From JALONO01 sp038209965 (lineage in GTDB: Bacteria > Bacteroidota > Bacteroidia > Cytophagales > Thermoflexibacteraceae): a stretch of DNA of 64,000 nt. Of the stretch, positions 47,232-57,019 are shown piece after piece. The translations under genes and the position numbers were made by a program. The stretch is taken from positions 1 through 64,000 of the forward strand of contig JBBQXF010000009.1 in the NCBI GenBank assembly GCA_038209965.1, given 5' to 3'. The notes under the pieces were generated by a model, which had not been told where the DNA came from, did not search any database, and saw only the letters and a list, made by a program, of their open reading frames with translations. How positions within the stretch are numbered: the stretch's first letter is position 1; each line of letters opens with the position of its first letter.

Positions 47232-47679
47232 ATTGGTTTTGCCACCTCATTACCATGACATTTGGCATCGATTGCCACTGCCAGAGACGCATTTATATCC
47301 AATTGGCTTGAGTCAATCCCAATCAATCAAGAAATCCCCAAAATCTTCTCAATTGTGGAACACATGATTCTGTAGCTTCACGGGCAGGTCCCCAAACCAA
47401 GCTGGCCTGTAAATGTGGGTTGGCTATCGGCAAGTTGATTACCCAGTGCCCAAAGCGAGCTAACGCAACGCTTGAATGATGGAATAAATCGCAAACCATT
47501 GTTTATTTTTATAAAATGGAACCTGCCCAGCCAAGCCAGCACGGCGGGCTACTGCAAATCAAAGAAACAAATCTGATTGCGGCCAAAATCAATTTAATCT
47601 AAGTCGATGTTGCTGTATCTTTACCTTTTATAAATCACGGTTTTAGTATTTCGTCTCTTGTCTTTAGCCATCGTTCATT
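47232..47679. other. Intergenic stretch upstream of the DPP4 gene
   Basis: About 450 bases without a credible gene on either strand. No tRNA, strong repeat or recognised remnant was found. The last 100 bases, AT-rich, should hold the promoter of the peptidase, but no clean TAnnTTTG box is present. Confidence 0.4.
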
Positions 47680-49860
47680 ATGCGGTTCAATTACCTGTTG
47701 TTAGCCTTGTCGCTGTTTTTGTTGTTTGCCAAAAAAATGGCCGCCCAGCCCAGTTTTGGGGTGGCGGATATTTACCAATCAGGCCAGTTTCGGGAGCGCA
47801 GCGTCGATAATGTAAATTGGATGAAAGATGGCCAATTTTACACCGCCCAATCCGACAATGACATTGTGCAATACAAAGTGGCCACAGGGGTGGCGGTAAA
47901 GACCCTCCTGCGGGGGAGCAGCCTGCCGTCCGGGATTAAGTTCAGCAATTACAGCTTTAGCCCGGACGAGAAAAAGTTGTTGTTGGTGACCAATTACCAG
48001 TCGATTTATCGCCGTTCTTTTACCGCCGATTATTATGTCTATGATTTGGCCACCCAGCAGGCCAGCCCCCTCGCGGGCGATGGGCCCCAGTCCTACGCCA
48101 CATTTTCGCCCGATGGCCGCAAAGTAGCCTTTGTGCGCGACAACAATGTGTATTACACCGAGTTGACCACGGGCCGTCAGACCGCAATCACCAGCGACGG
48201 CAAGTTTGCCGAGCTGATCCACGGCTCAGCCGACTGGGTGTATGAAGAGGAATTTAGCTTTGCCAAAGCCTTTGAGTGGTCGCCCGATGGCCAGTACATC
48301 GCCTTCATCAGCTTCAACGAACGCCGGGTCAAGGAGTACAACCTCCAATTGTGGCAGGGCGAAGGCCAATATCCCTTCGATTACCGTTTCAAATACCCCA
48401 AAGCCGGCGAGGACAACGCATTGGTCAGTGTCTCGATCCACCAGTTGGCCACCGGCAAAACCATCCGAACTGATCTGGGCTTGGAAACCGATCTCTACGT
48501 GCCCCGGATCCGCTGGACGAGCCAAGCCAACACCTTGGCCATTTTGCGCCTCAACCGCCTCCAAAACCAGCTTGACCTCCTCCACGCTGAGGCCAACACC
48601 GGCCTCACCTCCGTGGTGCTCACCGAAAGCAGCCCCACGTACGTGGACGAAAGTATTTTTGATAATCTTGTGTATCTAAAAGACAACTCGCATTTCCTGT
48701 GGGCCAGCGAGCGCGACGGCCACAAGCACCTGTACCTGTATGAAACCAAAGGTAAACTAGTTCGGCAGATCACCAAAGGGAACTGGGAAGTGCTCGACTT
48801 TCTGGGGCTGGACGAGCCAAGTGGGCAGCTCTATTACACCTCAACCGAGGTGTCGCCCTTGGAGAAGCATTTCTATTCGCTCACCATCGATGGGAAATCC
48901 AAAGTGCAACTTACCCGGGCCAAGGGCATGAACACCATTGATTTGAGCCCAGATTTCAAATATTGCCTGATTTCCAACACCAGCACCACCGCGCCCCTAA
49001 ACGTAAGCTTGGTGCAACTACCTGAGAATAAAACCGTGAAAGTGCTGGAAAAAAACGAAGAAGTACAACAGTATTTTGCCCAATACCAACTGCCCCAACG
49101 AACGTTTTTCACCTGCCCGGCCGCCGATGGTACTCCCCTGAACGGTTATTTGCTCAAACCGGCCAACTTCGACCCCAAGCGCAAGTATCCTGTCCTCATG
49201 CACGTGTATGGCGGGCCCGGCTCGCAACAGGTGTGCGACGAGTGGAATGGCGGTTATAACGATCTCTGGCACGCAATGCTCACCCAGTCGGGCTACATAG
49301 TGGCTTGCGTGGATAACCGGGGCACGGGCGCACGGGGCGAGGCATTCAAAAAAGTGACCTACGCCAAATTGGGCAAGTATGAAACCCAAGACCAAATAGC
49401 CGCCGCCAACTACTTGGCCAAGCTGGATTATGTGGACAAAACGCGTCTGGGGATCTGGGGTTGGAGTTATGGTGGCTATATGACTTCGCTCTGCATGACT
49501 GTGGGCGCTGGGGTGTTCAAAATGGGAATTGCCGTGGCCCCGGTGACCCATTGGCGGTTTTATGATACCATTTACACCGAGCGGTTTCTCAAGCGGCCCC
49601 AAGACAATGCGGCAGGCTACGACGACAATTCCCCGCTTACCCATGCCGCTAAGTTGCGTGGGCATTTCCTGCTCATCCACGGCACCGGCGACGACAACGT
49701 CCACGTCCAGAACAGCTATGCCCTGCAAGAGGCCCTGATCGCGGCCAACAAGCAGTTTACCTCGTTCATTTACCCTGACCGCAACCACGGAATTTATGGG
49801 GGCAATACCCGCACCCATTTATTCACGATGATGACCGATTTTGTGCTAAAAAATTTGTAG
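47680..49860 (+). CDS. S9 family peptidase, dipeptidyl peptidase IV-like
   Basis: 726 residues. A signal peptide (1-22, ending in AAQ) is followed by a DPPIV_N beta-propeller (about 95-450), including the substrate-amine Glu pair in DWVYEEEF. The alpha/beta hydrolase domain (about 510-726) has the nucleophile in GWSYGGYM (S596), the aspartate in GTGDDNVHVQNS (D671) and the histidine in DRNHGIYGG (H703). It removes X-Pro dipeptides from peptides in the periplasm or outside the cell, and is common in Bacteroidota that feed on protein. It is a monocistronic unit between two terminators. Confidence 0.95.
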   Translation: MRFNYLLLALSLFLLFAKKMAAQPSFGVADIYQSGQFRERSVDNVNWMKDGQFYTAQSDNDIVQYKVATGVAVKTLLRGSSLPSGIKFSNYSFSPDEKKLLLVTNYQSIYRRSFTADYYVYDLATQQASPLAGDGPQSYATFSPDGRKVAFVRDNNVYYTELTTGRQTAITSDGKFAELIHGSADWVYEEEFSFAKAFEWSPDGQYIAFISFNERRVKEYNLQLWQGEGQYPFDYRFKYPKAGEDNALVSVSIHQLATGKTIRTDLGLETDLYVPRIRWTSQANTLAILRLNRLQNQLDLLHAEANTGLTSVVLTESSPTYVDESIFDNLVYLKDNSHFLWASERDGHKHLYLYETKGKLVRQITKGNWEVLDFLGLDEPSGQLYYTSTEVSPLEKHFYSLTIDGKSKVQLTRAKGMNTIDLSPDFKYCLISNTSTTAPLNVSLVQLPENKTVKVLEKNEEVQQYFAQYQLPQRTFFTCPAADGTPLNGYLLKPANFDPKRKYPVLMHVYGGPGSQQVCDEWNGGYNDLWHAMLTQSGYIVACVDNRGTGARGEAFKKVTYAKLGKYETQDQIAAANYLAKLDYVDKTRLGIWGWSYGGYMTSLCMTVGAGVFKMGIAVAPVTHWRFYDTIYTERFLKRPQDNAAGYDDNSPLTHAAKLRGHFLLIHGTGDDNVHVQNSYALQEALIAANKQFTSFIYPDRNHGIYGGNTRTHLFTMMTDFVLKNL

Positions 49861-50054
49861 CCGTCACCAGATGTGGGCAATGAACGTCGATTTTGGTTTG
49901 TTTTTGGCAATTATAAAGGGGAAGTGGCGGGGAGCAGGGTAAATATGCCGCTGACCCGATGGCGGGTTTCCAGTGCGGCGACCAAGCCAAAGAACGCCCG
50001 AACTGCGCCATTGGTGATGACGAAGATCGGCAGAAGCTTGGCCAGTGGTCATAA

Positions 50055-50097
50055 AAAAGCACCCAATTTATTGATAATCAATAAATTGGGTGCTTTT
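50055..50097. terminator. Bidirectional terminator between DPP4 gene and tRNA-Asn
   Basis: A perfect 20-bp inverted repeat (50055-50074 and 50078-50097) with a 3-base loop; the core is GCACCCAATTTATTGA. A- and T-tracts at the ends let it stop both the plus-strand peptidase transcript and the minus-strand tRNA, which ends one base away. Confidence 0.92.
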
Positions 50098-50098
50098 G

Positions 50099-50172
50099 CT
50101 CCCCCTCAAGGACTTGAACCTCGGACCCCATGATTAACAGTCATGTGCTCTAACCAGCTGAGCTAAGGAGGA
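50099..50172 (-). tRNA. tRNA-Asn (GTT)
   Basis: 74 bases on the minus strand. The acceptor stem is TCCTCCT with AGGGGGA, then discriminator G. The D-loop is TTAGCTCAGCTGGTTAGAGC, the anticodon stem CATGA/TCATG encloses loop CTGTTAA (anticodon GTT), and the T-arm contains GGTTCAAGTCC. CCA is not encoded. A textbook Bacteroidota promoter precedes it and a terminator follows at once. Confidence 0.95.
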
Positions 50173-50200
50173 ATATTTTGTGCTTCATTTTTTAATGCCA

Positions 50201-50232
50201 CAAAGATAATGTGCTTCCAAGTTTCTGCCAAA
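50201..50232 (-). promoter_or_regulatory. Bacteroidota sigma-type promoter for tRNA-Asn
   Basis: On the minus strand TTTG (50229-50232) and TATCTTTG (50201-50208) are separated by 20 bases, matching the TTTG/TAnnTTTG (-33/-7) consensus of Bacteroidota. It lies about 30 bases upstream of the mature tRNA 5' end. Confidence 0.8.
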
Positions 50233-50287
50233 CTGCCCAACGCAATTTTTCTATTTTTTTTTGAAAACTCACGCGGGGCAAAAGACG

Positions 50288-50324
50288 ACGGCCCGGCAAA
50301 ACTGATAAGAGATTGCCGGGCCGT
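50288..50324 (-). terminator. Terminator after the YtxH gene
   Basis: A perfect 12-bp GC-rich stem (ACGGCCCGGCAA at 50288-50299, TTGCCGGGCCGT at 50313-50324) with a 13-base loop, followed on the minus strand by a short T-rich stretch. It starts 20 bases after the YtxH stop. Confidence 0.8.
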
Positions 50325-50344
50325 TGTTAAAAGGAAAAAAATCC

Positions 50345-50674
50345 CTACGCTTTTTCCGGCTTGTCGGCTTTCTTGGTGCCGTTCTCGAGCACTTCTTTGG
50401 CCGAGGCAATGAGCGAATCGGTCACTTTGTTGAGTTTGGTCTTGCTGACCTCCACTTGTTCTTCCAGTTCTTTTTTCAGCTCGGCTGACTTCTTCTGGAT
50501 ATCGTTCTTCATTTCCAGCGACTTGTCCTCGATGTCTCTGGCAAGTTTGCGGGAACGGCTGGCAATCCGGGCGCGGGTTTCTTCCCCTTTATCGGGGGCC
50601 AACAACACGCCGGCCAATGCACCAATGGCAACACCGGCCAACAATGCCAAAAGATTATTCTCTAATTTACCCAT
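50345..50674 (-). CDS. YtxH domain protein
   Basis: 109 residues. One N-terminal glycine/alanine-rich membrane helix, LLALLAGVAIGALAGVLLAP, is followed by the conserved DKGEETRARI and a long charged coiled coil (about 35-98). YtxH proteins are small membrane-anchored stress-related proteins without a known enzymatic role. It is probably monocistronic. Confidence 0.88.
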   Translation of the reverse strand: MGKLENNLLALLAGVAIGALAGVLLAPDKGEETRARIASRSRKLARDIEDKSLEMKNDIQKKSAELKKELEEQVEVSKTKLNKVTDSLIASAKEVLENGTKKADKPEKA

Positions 50675-50797
50675 GGCTCAATTTTTTTGTTTTCCTATGA
50701 AAAAATGACACTTGTACTATAAACGTGCTTACGGGAAAATAAGTGCCTTAGTTACAGGATTTTCCAAAAAAGCTTGGGCGTACCGTTGCTTTGCGGC

Positions 50798-51844
50798 TCA
50801 AATTATCAACAGGGCATCGCCATAAGTAAAGAAACGGTAGCGTTCTTTGATCGCTGTTTCATAGGCGTGCATGATCAGGTCATAGCCCCCAAAGGCGCAA
50901 GACATCATCAGCAGGGTGGATTTGGGCTTATGAAAATTGGTGATCAGCGAATTGCAGATCCTGAACTCATAGGGAGGAAAGATAAATTTGTCAGTCCAGC
51001 CTTTAAGTGGTTTGAGCCGCCCCCCGGCCGACACTGCCGATTCCAGCGAGCGCATGGCTGTAGTCCCGACGGCACACACCCGTTTGCGCTGATCTAAAGC
51101 ACTGTTCACGATGTTGACTGTCCCCTCGGGCACATCAAAACTTTCCGAATCGGTCTTGTGCTTGGTCAAGTCTTCCACGTCTACCTCGCGGAAGGTGCCC
51201 AGCCCGATATGCAGGGTAATGGGGGTAAAAGTCACCCCAGAAATTTCCAGTCGTTTGACCAATTGGGGAGTGAAATGCAACCCAGCGGTCGGGGCAGCCA
51301 CCGCCCCCACTTGTTTGGCAAAAATGGTCTGGTAGCGCTCCCGGTCGAGCGGTTCGGTGTCGCGGCCAATGTCGCGGGGGATGGGAGTTTCGCCCAGTTC
51401 ACCAATGACGTTGTAGAAGGCTTCCTCGGTGCCATCAAACAGGAAACGGATAGTGCGGCCACGCGAAGTGGTGTTGTCGATCACTTCGGCCACCAGCTCC
51501 CCGTCACCAAAATAAAGTTTGTTGCCCACGCGGATCTTGCGGGCCGGATCCACCAGTACGTCCCAAAGGTGGGCATTGGCGTTCAGTTCGCGCAGAAGAA
51601 ACACCTCGATTTTGGCCCCGGTCTTCTCTTTGTTGCCATAGAGGCGGGCAGGGAACACTTTCGTGTTGTTCATCACCAGGATGTCCCCTTCGCCAAAGTA
51701 GTCGGTCAGCTCTTTGAAAATCTTGTGCTCGATTTGTCCGGTGGCCCGGTGGAGAACCATGAGGCGAGATTCATCCCGGTTTTCGGCCGGGTATTTGGCG
51801 ATCGTGTCGTCCGGTAAATCAAAATTAAATGCTGACAGTTTCAT
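50798..51844 (-). CDS. queA: S-adenosylmethionine:tRNA ribosyltransferase-isomerase QueA
   Basis: 348 residues, full length. [20 protein letters not shown], then [33 protein letters not shown] and [11 protein letters not shown], ending in ALMLVSAFGG-like [18 protein letters not shown]. QueA transfers and isomerises the ribosyl group of SAM to form epoxyqueuosine at position 34 of tRNAs with GUN anticodons, such as the tRNA-Asn (GTT) encoded nearby. It stands alone. Confidence 0.97.
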   Translation of the reverse strand: MKLSAFNFDLPDDTIAKYPAENRDESRLMVLHRATGQIEHKIFKELTDYFGEGDILVMNNTKVFPARLYGNKEKTGAKIEVFLLRELNANAHLWDVLVDPARKIRVGNKLYFGDGELVAEVIDNTTSRGRTIRFLFDGTEEAFYNVIGELGETPIPRDIGRDTEPLDRERYQTIFAKQVGAVAAPTAGLHFTPQLVKRLEISGVTFTPITLHIGLGTFREVDVEDLTKHKTDSESFDVPEGTVNIVNSALDQRKRVCAVGTTAMRSLESAVSAGGRLKPLKGWTDKFIFPPYEFRICNSLITNFHKPKSTLLMMSCAFGGYDLIMHAYETAIKERYRFFTYGDALLII

Positions 51845-52005
51845 TGTTTATGATTAAACAATTGATAATTGCTTGATAAATTTTCCAAAGTGCAAACGCT
51901 CAGTGGATTTCCCGTTTCTAGGATAGGTTGGGGGGCGTAATTTATACTATTATCGGGCGGATATGCAAGTTTTGCCCCCAATTTCGCCCAGTGGGTCATA
52001 TCTGG

Positions 52006-53391
52006 TCAGAGATTGGCCACGGTGTAATTCACTTTTAACTGTAAGCGATCGGCGGGGATTGCGGCCCGCTGATCGCCAAACAACAGCTTGCTCACCGAAC
52101 CACCAAATTGGGTCGTTTTGAAGATGATACCATTGTTGGGCGTTTTGCCGTCGATTACAGTTTGGAGGTAAGTCGTAATGTCAATGTCGGGATAATTGCG
52201 CGCGCTGGCGTTGTAGTACACCTCCCCGCGTGGGAACAACCCGCCGGATCCCCGCGAGTATTCTTGGATCAGATAGCGGTCGTTGCCGTTGGCATCGCGC
52301 ACAGTCCGCCCGTCCCGATCGGAATAGACCAAGAAGAGTCCATTGGGCAGTTGCTGGTTGTTGCGCTCGGCCGCGTCAAAATTGGGCGCAGTGAGGTTTA
52401 GTGACAAAACGGCCCGGTTGATCACTATTTTGGTGTTGGGCCGCCGCAGGTTCAAAATGCCCGGAAATTCCAAACGGGTGCTGATGCCAGCCCCTGCCTG
52501 CAAATATATTTCGTTGCCCGCGTTGTTAGTGCCAACGGCCCGCTGGCGGGGCAAGTTGGCCAGAAAGCGTGAGCGGCTCAGATCGCCTTGGAATTGGACG
52601 AAGCTCTGGCCAGACGCAAAGGAAATGGCTTGGGTGAACGGATCCTGTGCCGGATCCAGCAGGGGAAAGCGGAATTCGCGACTTACCGTATCGGTGGCGG
52701 TTCGGCGGTAAATGAGGGAAATCCGGGTGTTGACGATATCAAGGTTCATGATGGCGGCATTGCCCGGGCCGGTGGCTGAAAGACGGATGCCGTTGAGCAG
52801 CTCCTCAAAGCGGTCTTGGCCAATGAGCGGGGAGGTTCTGCTGTTCAAGGCCCGCTGGAACAAGTCGCGTCCCAGTTCTTGGTTCAGCCGGATAACGAGG
52901 CTGCCATTCCGCAAGTTGGCGCGGTAAGTCGCCTGCCCCAGCAGTTCGCCGGTTTGGAGCTGTTCTGATGAGTAATAAGCCCGGGTGCGATCCAACCGCT
53001 CGGTGAGGCGGTGAACCCTCAGATTTTGAGCCACGGTGGTGTCCCCATAACGTCCGGTCACGGCCATGACCAGCACAATGGAATCGTACACTGGCGCAGT
53101 AGCTTCAACTGGGAAGCGGAGCGTATCACGGTTAAAGACCACTTTGCTGAACAAGGTTGCGCGCACGCTGCCAAATCGGCTGTCGCCCACGCTGCCCACC
53201 ATGAGCTGTCTAGTAGTGCCGACCGAGTCGACCAAGACCACCGAAGTGCGGACCGACAGGGTATCGGTGTACGTGGTGTTCAGGAGTGGATCACGCTGGA
53301 GATCCAGGGTGATGTCAAAGTTGTCGTCGCAGGAAAAAAAAATCAGGATTAGTGTCGCCACCAACCCTAATTTTAAGATATTTCTAGTCAT
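52006..53391 (-). CDS. DUF4270 lipoprotein
   Basis: 461 residues. A lipoprotein signal ends at the lipobox FFSC (C21), followed by a short Asp-rich linker. DUF4270 features include LLNTTYTDTLSVRTSVVLVD, PVYDSIVLVMAV and the C-terminal ISFASGQSFVQFQGDLS. It is an outer-membrane-associated beta-rich lipoprotein specific to Bacteroidota, of unknown function. It follows the glycogen-synthase-like gene by 35 bases, a neighbourhood often seen in the phylum. Confidence 0.9.
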   Translation of the reverse strand: MTRNILKLGLVATLILIFFSCDDNFDITLDLQRDPLLNTTYTDTLSVRTSVVLVDSVGTTRQLMVGSVGDSRFGSVRATLFSKVVFNRDTLRFPVEATAPVYDSIVLVMAVTGRYGDTTVAQNLRVHRLTERLDRTRAYYSSEQLQTGELLGQATYRANLRNGSLVIRLNQELGRDLFQRALNSRTSPLIGQDRFEELLNGIRLSATGPGNAAIMNLDIVNTRISLIYRRTATDTVSREFRFPLLDPAQDPFTQAISFASGQSFVQFQGDLSRSRFLANLPRQRAVGTNNAGNEIYLQAGAGISTRLEFPGILNLRRPNTKIVINRAVLSLNLTAPNFDAAERNNQQLPNGLFLVYSDRDGRTVRDANGNDRYLIQEYSRGSGGLFPRGEVYYNASARNYPDIDITTYLQTVIDGKTPNNGIIFKTTQFGGSVSKLLFGDQRAAIPADRLQLKVNYTVANL

Positions 53392-53426
53392 CTTTCAGGC
53401 TGTGTTGATTGATCTGAGCCGTAAAG

Positions 53427-54245
53427 TTAGCTCATCAATGCCGTATATAGGTTGTAGTAGGCATCAGAAAACGTATCGGCGTTCTCTTCGATGGTTTGGA
53501 CTTGGCGGTTGTCGCTGATCTCACCAAGGCAATCGCCAAGTTTGTGCTCTACGTTGCGGTCGGCCTTGACCACTGTATCGGAATATTGCGCACCAATCCG
53601 AATAAATCCTTGATAATCGAAGGAACTGAGCGAGACCAGTGCATTGTCATCGATATCCAACATTTTTACTTTGTTTGGCAGGCTGGCATCAAACTGGTGG
53701 TCAAAGTAGCCGTCGTCGTAGATGGTGAAAACCGTTTTGGCATCTTTGAACATGGGATCGTTCTTGTAGGTGGTTTTCAAGTAGAGGGGAATTAAACTGG
53801 TCATCCAGTCGTTGCAGTGGACGATATCAGGGGCCCAACCCAGTTTCTTAACAGTTTCTATGACACCTTTGCAGAAAAAAATGGCTCTTTCGTCATTATC
53901 AGCGTAAAATTGATTATTTTGATCCAGAAACACCGATTTTCTTGTAAAATAATCATCGTTGTCAATGAAATAGACCTGCAACTTGGCATTCGGGACCGAG
54001 GCTACTTTGATGACCAAGGGCTTTTCCTCATCGCCGACCGAAATATTTATGCCTGACAATCTCACCACTTCGTGCAAACGGTTTTTTCGTTCATTGATCA
54101 GGCCGAAGCGCGGTACCAATATCCTAATCTCCATTCCAAGTTCCTGCATTGCTTGTGGGAGTTTGCGCACGTAATCTGATACGGCAGACGTCTTCAGGAA
54201 AGGATAAATTTCACTGGAAACGTAGAGGATCTTCAATCTTGACAT
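53427..54245 (-). CDS. Short glycogen/starch synthase-like protein (GT5 N-terminal domain only)
   Basis: 272 residues. The N-terminal Rossmann domain of GT5 synthases is clear: KILYVSSEIYPFLKTSAVSD, VRKLPQAMQELGMEIRILVP, FIDNDDYF and PDIVHCNDWMTSLIPLYLK. The canonical KTGGL nucleotide-binding loop is replaced by KTSAVSD, and the second, acceptor-side domain of full-length GlgA (about 470 residues) is absent. The protein is therefore unlikely to be an ordinary glycogen synthase; similar short proteins occur beside DUF4270 in Bacteroidota. Confidence 0.85.
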   Translation of the reverse strand: MSRLKILYVSSEIYPFLKTSAVSDYVRKLPQAMQELGMEIRILVPRFGLINERKNRLHEVVRLSGINISVGDEEKPLVIKVASVPNAKLQVYFIDNDDYFTRKSVFLDQNNQFYADNDERAIFFCKGVIETVKKLGWAPDIVHCNDWMTSLIPLYLKTTYKNDPMFKDAKTVFTIYDDGYFDHQFDASLPNKVKMLDIDDNALVSLSSFDYQGFIRIGAQYSDTVVKADRNVEHKLGDCLGEISDNRQVQTIEENADTFSDAYYNLYTALMS

Positions 54246-54415
54246 AACGACCTAAGTTTTTGGCGGATTGATACAGTATTGTAGGGCAAAATTAAGAATT
54301 TTTTATGAATAAATCATGGAAATTCCAAACTGTATCGTAAACTTGCACCATATTTGTCATAGGTGTGCCCATTGCATCCGTAAGGATCGTTTTTGATTCG
54401 TTTTCGGGTGTGCCG

Positions 54416-56701
54416 CTACTGGGATAATCCACTTTGTTCCATTTTGAGAAACACCGTAAATACGCTCCCTTCATCTTCTTGGCTGGCCACTTCTACCCAG
54501 CCGCCCAATGCACCCACTTGGGTCTTGACCAAGTAAAGCCCCAAGCCCTTGCCCTCGACGTGGTCGTGCATCCGTTTGTAGAGCCCAAATATCGTTTCAG
54601 TGCCGTTCTTGAGGTCGATCCCCAGCCCATTGTCAATCACTGACAGACGTAGGTGTGACTGGCTGGTCACGCTGGCCTCGATCCGGATCATTGGCTGGCG
54701 GGCTGGGTGGCGGTATTTAATGGCATTGGAAATGAGGTTGAGCAAAATGCTGTACACATAACTCCGCACTGAGTAGAGGTATTGGATCCCGTTCCAGTGA
54801 GTGGAAATGAGGGCATTAGCTTCTCTGATGTCCAAGTCCAGTCCCTTGAGCAAATCGCTGGTCAGTTGGGGCAGGTTGATCTGCTCCTTTAGTCTGCCCA
54901 AGTTGTTGCGGATGGATAAAATCTGATTGAGATCGCGGATGACTGTGTCTAAATTAATAGTGGCAAGGCTCAAATGGGTAAATACTTCGGCATTTTCGGG
55001 AGTGCCCGGGTTGGAGCGATCAAAAATATTGGCCAGGCCAAGGATATTGGCCACTGGTGCGCGCAAGTTGTGGGAAACGATGTAGGAAAATTGCTCCAAG
55101 TCGTTTTTTTGCTGGGTCAGGTTTTCCACCAACAATTCCAGCTCGTTGGTGCGCTCCTTGATGATCAGCGCGAGCGAATCGTTGATCTGGGCCAGTTGCC
55201 CGGCTTGGGCCGCTATTTCTTGGTTGCGCTGTTCCAGTTCGCCATTGGCCACTCCGAGCATTTCGACCTTGATCTGCACTTCTTGGCGGTGGAGTTCCAC
55301 TTCTTGGGCCATTAGCCGCAGGATGTCCCTTTGGGCCACTATTTCCTTTTTTTGTTGGTTGATTTCTTCGCTTTTGCGCACTACCTCTTCGTTGGTGCGG
55401 GTCAATTGTTGGTTGACCAAATTGTACTGCACATTGCGGCGGTGCATAAAATAGGCCAAAGTTGAAATAACCAGTAACAAGGCAATGAGCCCGTTCCGTG
55501 CGATTTCGTTCTGGCGAATGGTCTTTTCATTTTGGGCCAATTTGAGTTGCTGTTTCTCGTTCAGGTGGCTGGTGCGCACTTTGGCGATTTCCCGCTCTAA
55601 ATCAAGGCTGTACAACGAATCCTTGAGGGTTTGGTAATAGTTTTTATATTCATACGCTTTGGCAAAATTGCCAAGATCGGCAAAAGCTGCAGCCATGGTT
55701 TCATAATTGTTGAGCAGGGTGGTTTTGTTGCCCAGTTGTAGCGAGATTTTTCTGCTCTGCTCTGCCCACTTCAAAGCATCATTGGGGCGGCCCAATTGGC
55801 GGCAAACCTTGGCCAAGTCGGCCAGGTCGGTCATCTGCGAAAAATCGTATTCAGTGGCTTGCCGTAGGGCGATCGCCTCGGTGAGCTGGGCTTCAGCCGT
55901 GGAGTAATCGCCGGCTTCGGCGCTCAGCATGGCCAGGCATCGCAGGATTTTGACTATCAATCGCGGCACCTTGCCTGCCCGGGCTTCTTGCAGGGCTTGG
56001 GCAAAAAACTGGCTGGCTTTGGCATTCTCCCCTTGCTCCAAATAGACAGTGCCAATGCGCCGCAAGGCTTCACCCACGCCCGCTTGATCACCGATCTTGC
56101 GATAGACCTCAAGACTTTGCTCAAAGTGTTGGCGGGCATCGGGGTATATACCTTGTTTTTGGTAGACCAACCCGATCAGGCCCATTGCCTTGGCAAGGTT
56201 TTCAGGGTCGTCCGCTTTCTCGAGGTGCTCCACTGCTCGCAGATAACTGGCCAACGCCATAGGGTAGTTGCTGCGCACATATTGCATAAACCCACGGGCG
56301 ATGGCCGCCCGTCCCGCTAGGGCAGGGTTGTTGACTTTATTGGCCAAGTTCTCGGCCTCATCAATGGCTTCAAGGGCAAGGGTGTATTGTTGTTGCCCGG
56401 CATAATGCGATCCCAATAAGTGCTTGGATTCGGCCAGCCCGGCCCAGTCATTTAGTTTGGTAGCCAGTTCGATCGCACCAATAATAGACTTGAAGGCTTC
56501 TTGGCCATCCCGCAAGTCATTTACTGTTCGTTCGGCAAATAGGTTTAACAGCCGTACTTGATTGGTGTCTGGTTGGCTGGTCCTGATCGCCGACTGGACA
56601 CTGTCCAACCATTGCTCATCTTGGGCATGAGCTTGGTGCAAACCAAACAGGAGTATAAGGATTAAGTAACTGTTTAGGTAGGTAAAATATTTGATAATCA
56701 A
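54416..56701 (-). CDS. TPR-containing sensor histidine kinase, start altered by MITE
   Basis: 761 residues in the frame shown. TPR repeats fill about 60-360, one membrane helix lies at about 403-420, and a coiled coil at 430-530. HisKA-like helices contain YIVSHNLRAPVANILGL (H544), and the HATPase domain has NLISNAIKYRHP, VIDNGLGIDL and GKGLGLYLVK. The first 13 or so codons, from a TTG, come from the MITE at 56666-56866. Removing element plus one 8-bp duplicate gives an ATG start at 56889, MSKSILILILLFGLHQAHAQ, a perfect signal peptide. The present frame still yields a hydrophobic leader (YLNSYLILILLFGL), so the protein may still be exported if the TTG is used. Confidence 0.88.
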   Translation of the reverse strand: MIIKYFTYLNSYLILILLFGLHQAHAQDEQWLDSVQSAIRTSQPDTNQVRLLNLFAERTVNDLRDGQEAFKSIIGAIELATKLNDWAGLAESKHLLGSHYAGQQQYTLALEAIDEAENLANKVNNPALAGRAAIARGFMQYVRSNYPMALASYLRAVEHLEKADDPENLAKAMGLIGLVYQKQGIYPDARQHFEQSLEVYRKIGDQAGVGEALRRIGTVYLEQGENAKASQFFAQALQEARAGKVPRLIVKILRCLAMLSAEAGDYSTAEAQLTEAIALRQATEYDFSQMTDLADLAKVCRQLGRPNDALKWAEQSRKISLQLGNKTTLLNNYETMAAAFADLGNFAKAYEYKNYYQTLKDSLYSLDLEREIAKVRTSHLNEKQQLKLAQNEKTIRQNEIARNGLIALLLVISTLAYFMHRRNVQYNLVNQQLTRTNEEVVRKSEEINQQKKEIVAQRDILRLMAQEVELHRQEVQIKVEMLGVANGELEQRNQEIAAQAGQLAQINDSLALIIKERTNELELLVENLTQQKNDLEQFSYIVSHNLRAPVANILGLANIFDRSNPGTPENAEVFTHLSLATINLDTVIRDLNQILSIRNNLGRLKEQINLPQLTSDLLKGLDLDIREANALISTHWNGIQYLYSVRSYVYSILLNLISNAIKYRHPARQPMIRIEASVTSQSHLRLSVIDNGLGIDLKNGTETIFGLYKRMHDHVEGKGLGLYLVKTQVGALGGWVEVASQEDEGSVFTVFLKMEQSGLSQ

Positions 56702-56866
56702 TTAGTTATAAAATTTAAAGTTTGCTTAAACGGGTATACAAATTAACTTAAATTACTGACAATCAAATAATTATAGAAATAAGTAATTTATTTAAAATCA
56801 AGCCAATTATTCATAACTAATTTATTTTCAATTAGTTATGAATAATTAGAGCACCTAAATAGTTAC
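56666..56866. mobile_element. 201-bp MITE, copy 2 (IS66-like ends), inserted in kinase signal peptide
   Basis: Same length and orientation as the copy at 11214-11414, with about five mismatches. The ends are GTAACTGTTTAGGT and ACCTAAATAGTTAC (13 of 14 complementary), flanked by a perfect 8-bp duplication AGGATTAA (56658-56665 and 56867-56874). The same 18-bp palindrome lies at 56805-56847. No ORF of its own. The intact duplications and near identity show that both insertions are recent. Confidence 0.92.
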
Positions 56867-57019
56867 AGGATTAAAATAGACTTGGACATATCAACTTGAC
56901 AAACGCGTAAACGAACCTGTATGTACAGGCAAAACAAACTGGTCTTGCTTTGGTGAACGCACTGTTACTTCCTTGCAAGCCAGCAAGGGCAAAATTAGCC
57001 CACATTTTGTGCTGTTCCC

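Noticed and set aside
54292..54474. 60-codon minus-strand ORF after the kinase
   Set aside because: It overlaps the kinase 3' end in another frame, has no recognised features and weak composition.
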